A stretch of 64,000 nt of DNA, from assembly GCF_001601575.1 (NCBI RefSeq), contig NZ_LOHZ01000035.1:1-64000 (forward strand). Direction: 5' to 3'. Numbering within the stretch: position 1 is the first letter of the stretch; each line of letters starts with the position of its first letter. A program made the translations under genes and the position numbers. This DNA comes from Thermovenabulum gondwanense. GTDB lineage: Bacteria > Bacillota > Thermosediminibacteria > Thermosediminibacterales > Thermosediminibacteraceae. The notes beneath the pieces are model-generated. The model worked only from the letters and a program-made list of their open reading frames with translations, had not been told where the DNA came from and ran no database searches. Positions 63,231 through 64,000 of the stretch are shown here, piece by piece.

Positions 63231-64000
63231 TTACATTACGATATCCAATTTTTCATGGCATTTTTCGCATACATCGCCTTTTATTAGCTTCCTAGTATTA
63301 TAATAATTTCTTTTTATCAGAGGCGCTCCGCATTTTTTACAGTAGGTGGTGCTGCCCTCTTCGTCGTCGATATTCCCAGTATATACGTAATAAAGGAAAT
63401 TTCTGGCTATCTGTCTTGCCCTTTTTACCCTTTCCACGGGAGTAGGGGGCAAATTCAGTTTGTAGTTTGGAAAATACTTAGAAAAATGAAGGGGGATTCT
63501 CTTATCTATGGAGGAAATCCAGAAAGCAAGACGTTCTATTTCGTCATCTTCGTCGTTTAAGCCCGGTATAAGAAGTGTAGTAATTTCCACGTGGCAGAAT
63601 TTCTTACTTATCTCTATGGTCCTCAGTACTGGTGATAATTTTCCAGCAGTGATATCCCTGTAAAAATCCTCTTTAAAGGCTTTAAGGTCGATATTCATAG
63701 CATCTATATATGGAATAATTTCCCTTAAAGGTTTTTCTTCAATAAAACCGTTGGTCACCAGCACATTTTTTAAGCCCCTCTCTTTCGATATCCTTACCAC
63801 ATCGTATACATATTCGTACCAGATGGTAGGCTCGTTGTAGGTAAAGGCAATCCCCAGGTTGTCCTTTTGAGACTCTGCTATTTCTACGAGTTTTAATGGG
63901 CTGACCTCCTGAGTCGGTACCTGCGCAACCTGAGCGATCTGCCAGTTTTGACAGAATTTGCACCGAAAGTTACATCCAAAACTTCCAACGGAAAATATTA
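63231..64000 (-). CDS. AmmeMemoRadiSam-type radical SAM enzyme (partial)
   Basis: An open minus-strand frame continues off the window edge at 64000, so the N-terminal part is not seen. The visible 256 residues contain SVGSFGCNFRCKFCQNWQ with the CxxxCxxC cluster, FTYNEPTIWYEY, and near the C terminus the pairs CKKC and CEKC, possibly a zinc site. It resembles the radical-SAM member of the AmmeMemoRadiSam system, whose substrate is not known, and is also like pyruvate formate-lyase activases. The partner genes would lie beyond the window. Confidence 0.82.
   Translation of the reverse strand, partial: IFSVGSFGCNFRCKFCQNWQIAQVAQVPTQEVSPLKLVEIAESQKDNLGIAFTYNEPTIWYEYVYDVVRISKERGLKNVLVTNGFIEEKPLREIIPYIDAMNIDLKAFKEDFYRDITAGKLSPVLRTIEISKKFCHVEITTLLIPGLNDEDDEIERLAFWISSIDKRIPLHFSKYFPNYKLNLPPTPVERVKRARQIARNFLYYVYTGNIDDEEGSTTYCKKCGAPLIKRNYYNTRKLIKGDVCEKCHEKLDIVM

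Noticed and set aside
63739-63963. Small separate minus-strand reading frame near the right edge
   Set aside because: It overlaps in another frame the radical-SAM gene, whose own frame is open to the window edge and carries the CxxxCxxC motif.

Overview
The window looks like a chromosome segment of an anaerobic, endospore-forming, flagellated member of the Clostridia. Spore genes (spoIID, spoIIQ, spoIIID, sigI/rsgI), a class III anaerobic ribonucleotide reductase, radical-SAM enzymes, a V-type ATPase, AT-rich intergenic DNA and Firmicute-style ribosome binding sites all point there. A thermophilic, sodium-using lineage is plausible but not proven. No tRNA, rRNA or CRISPR array was seen.

Left part (1-16.8 kb): an intact glpP and a decayed glpP copy flank a chemoreceptor-PhnD fusion gene. 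An arsR/permease/thioredoxin set follows, then a cell-wall flavoprotein with two predicted flavin-attachment sites. Next come pfpI-like, plsY and a formate/nitrite channel, a six-gene operon nrdD-nrdG-mobA-antiporter-PII-like-trmI, and the niacin pair niaR/niaX. Middle-left (16.8-31.3 kb): a RocB-like peptidase; a cyclic-2,3-diphosphoglycerate-synthetase-like gene behind a sigma-54 type promoter; a Spy-like protein; a cobalamin riboswitch controlling alpha-ribazole salvage (cblT/cblS); then the conserved Firmicute block ywmB-murA-spoIID-spoIIQ and spoIIID-mbl-flgF-flgG-flgJ-fabZ.

Central accessory island (31.4-41.3 kb): a PAS/AAA+/Fis sigma-54 activator, two matching upstream activator sites and a -24/-12 promoter precede an SDR, a KAS III-like enzyme, a CoA-transferase, a small membrane protein, a sodium:solute symporter and an SCP2-type thiolase. 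This reads as a catabolic module for an unknown short-chain acid. An IS110-family element with a frameshifted transposase and a structured, bridge-RNA-like left end has split it.

Right part (41.3-64 kb): a complete V-type ATPase operon lies where Bacillus-like genomes carry the F-type operon, and an AtpZ/AtpI-like gene is kept at its head. The c-ring subunit carries a full sodium-binding residue set. sigI-rsgI and a long housekeeping operon follow (rpmE, a DUF1385 gene, prfA, prmC, two chrA, tsaC/ywlC, ywlE, rpiB, glyA, upp, comEB, tagO, wecB). The window ends inside an AmmeMemoRadiSam-type radical SAM gene.
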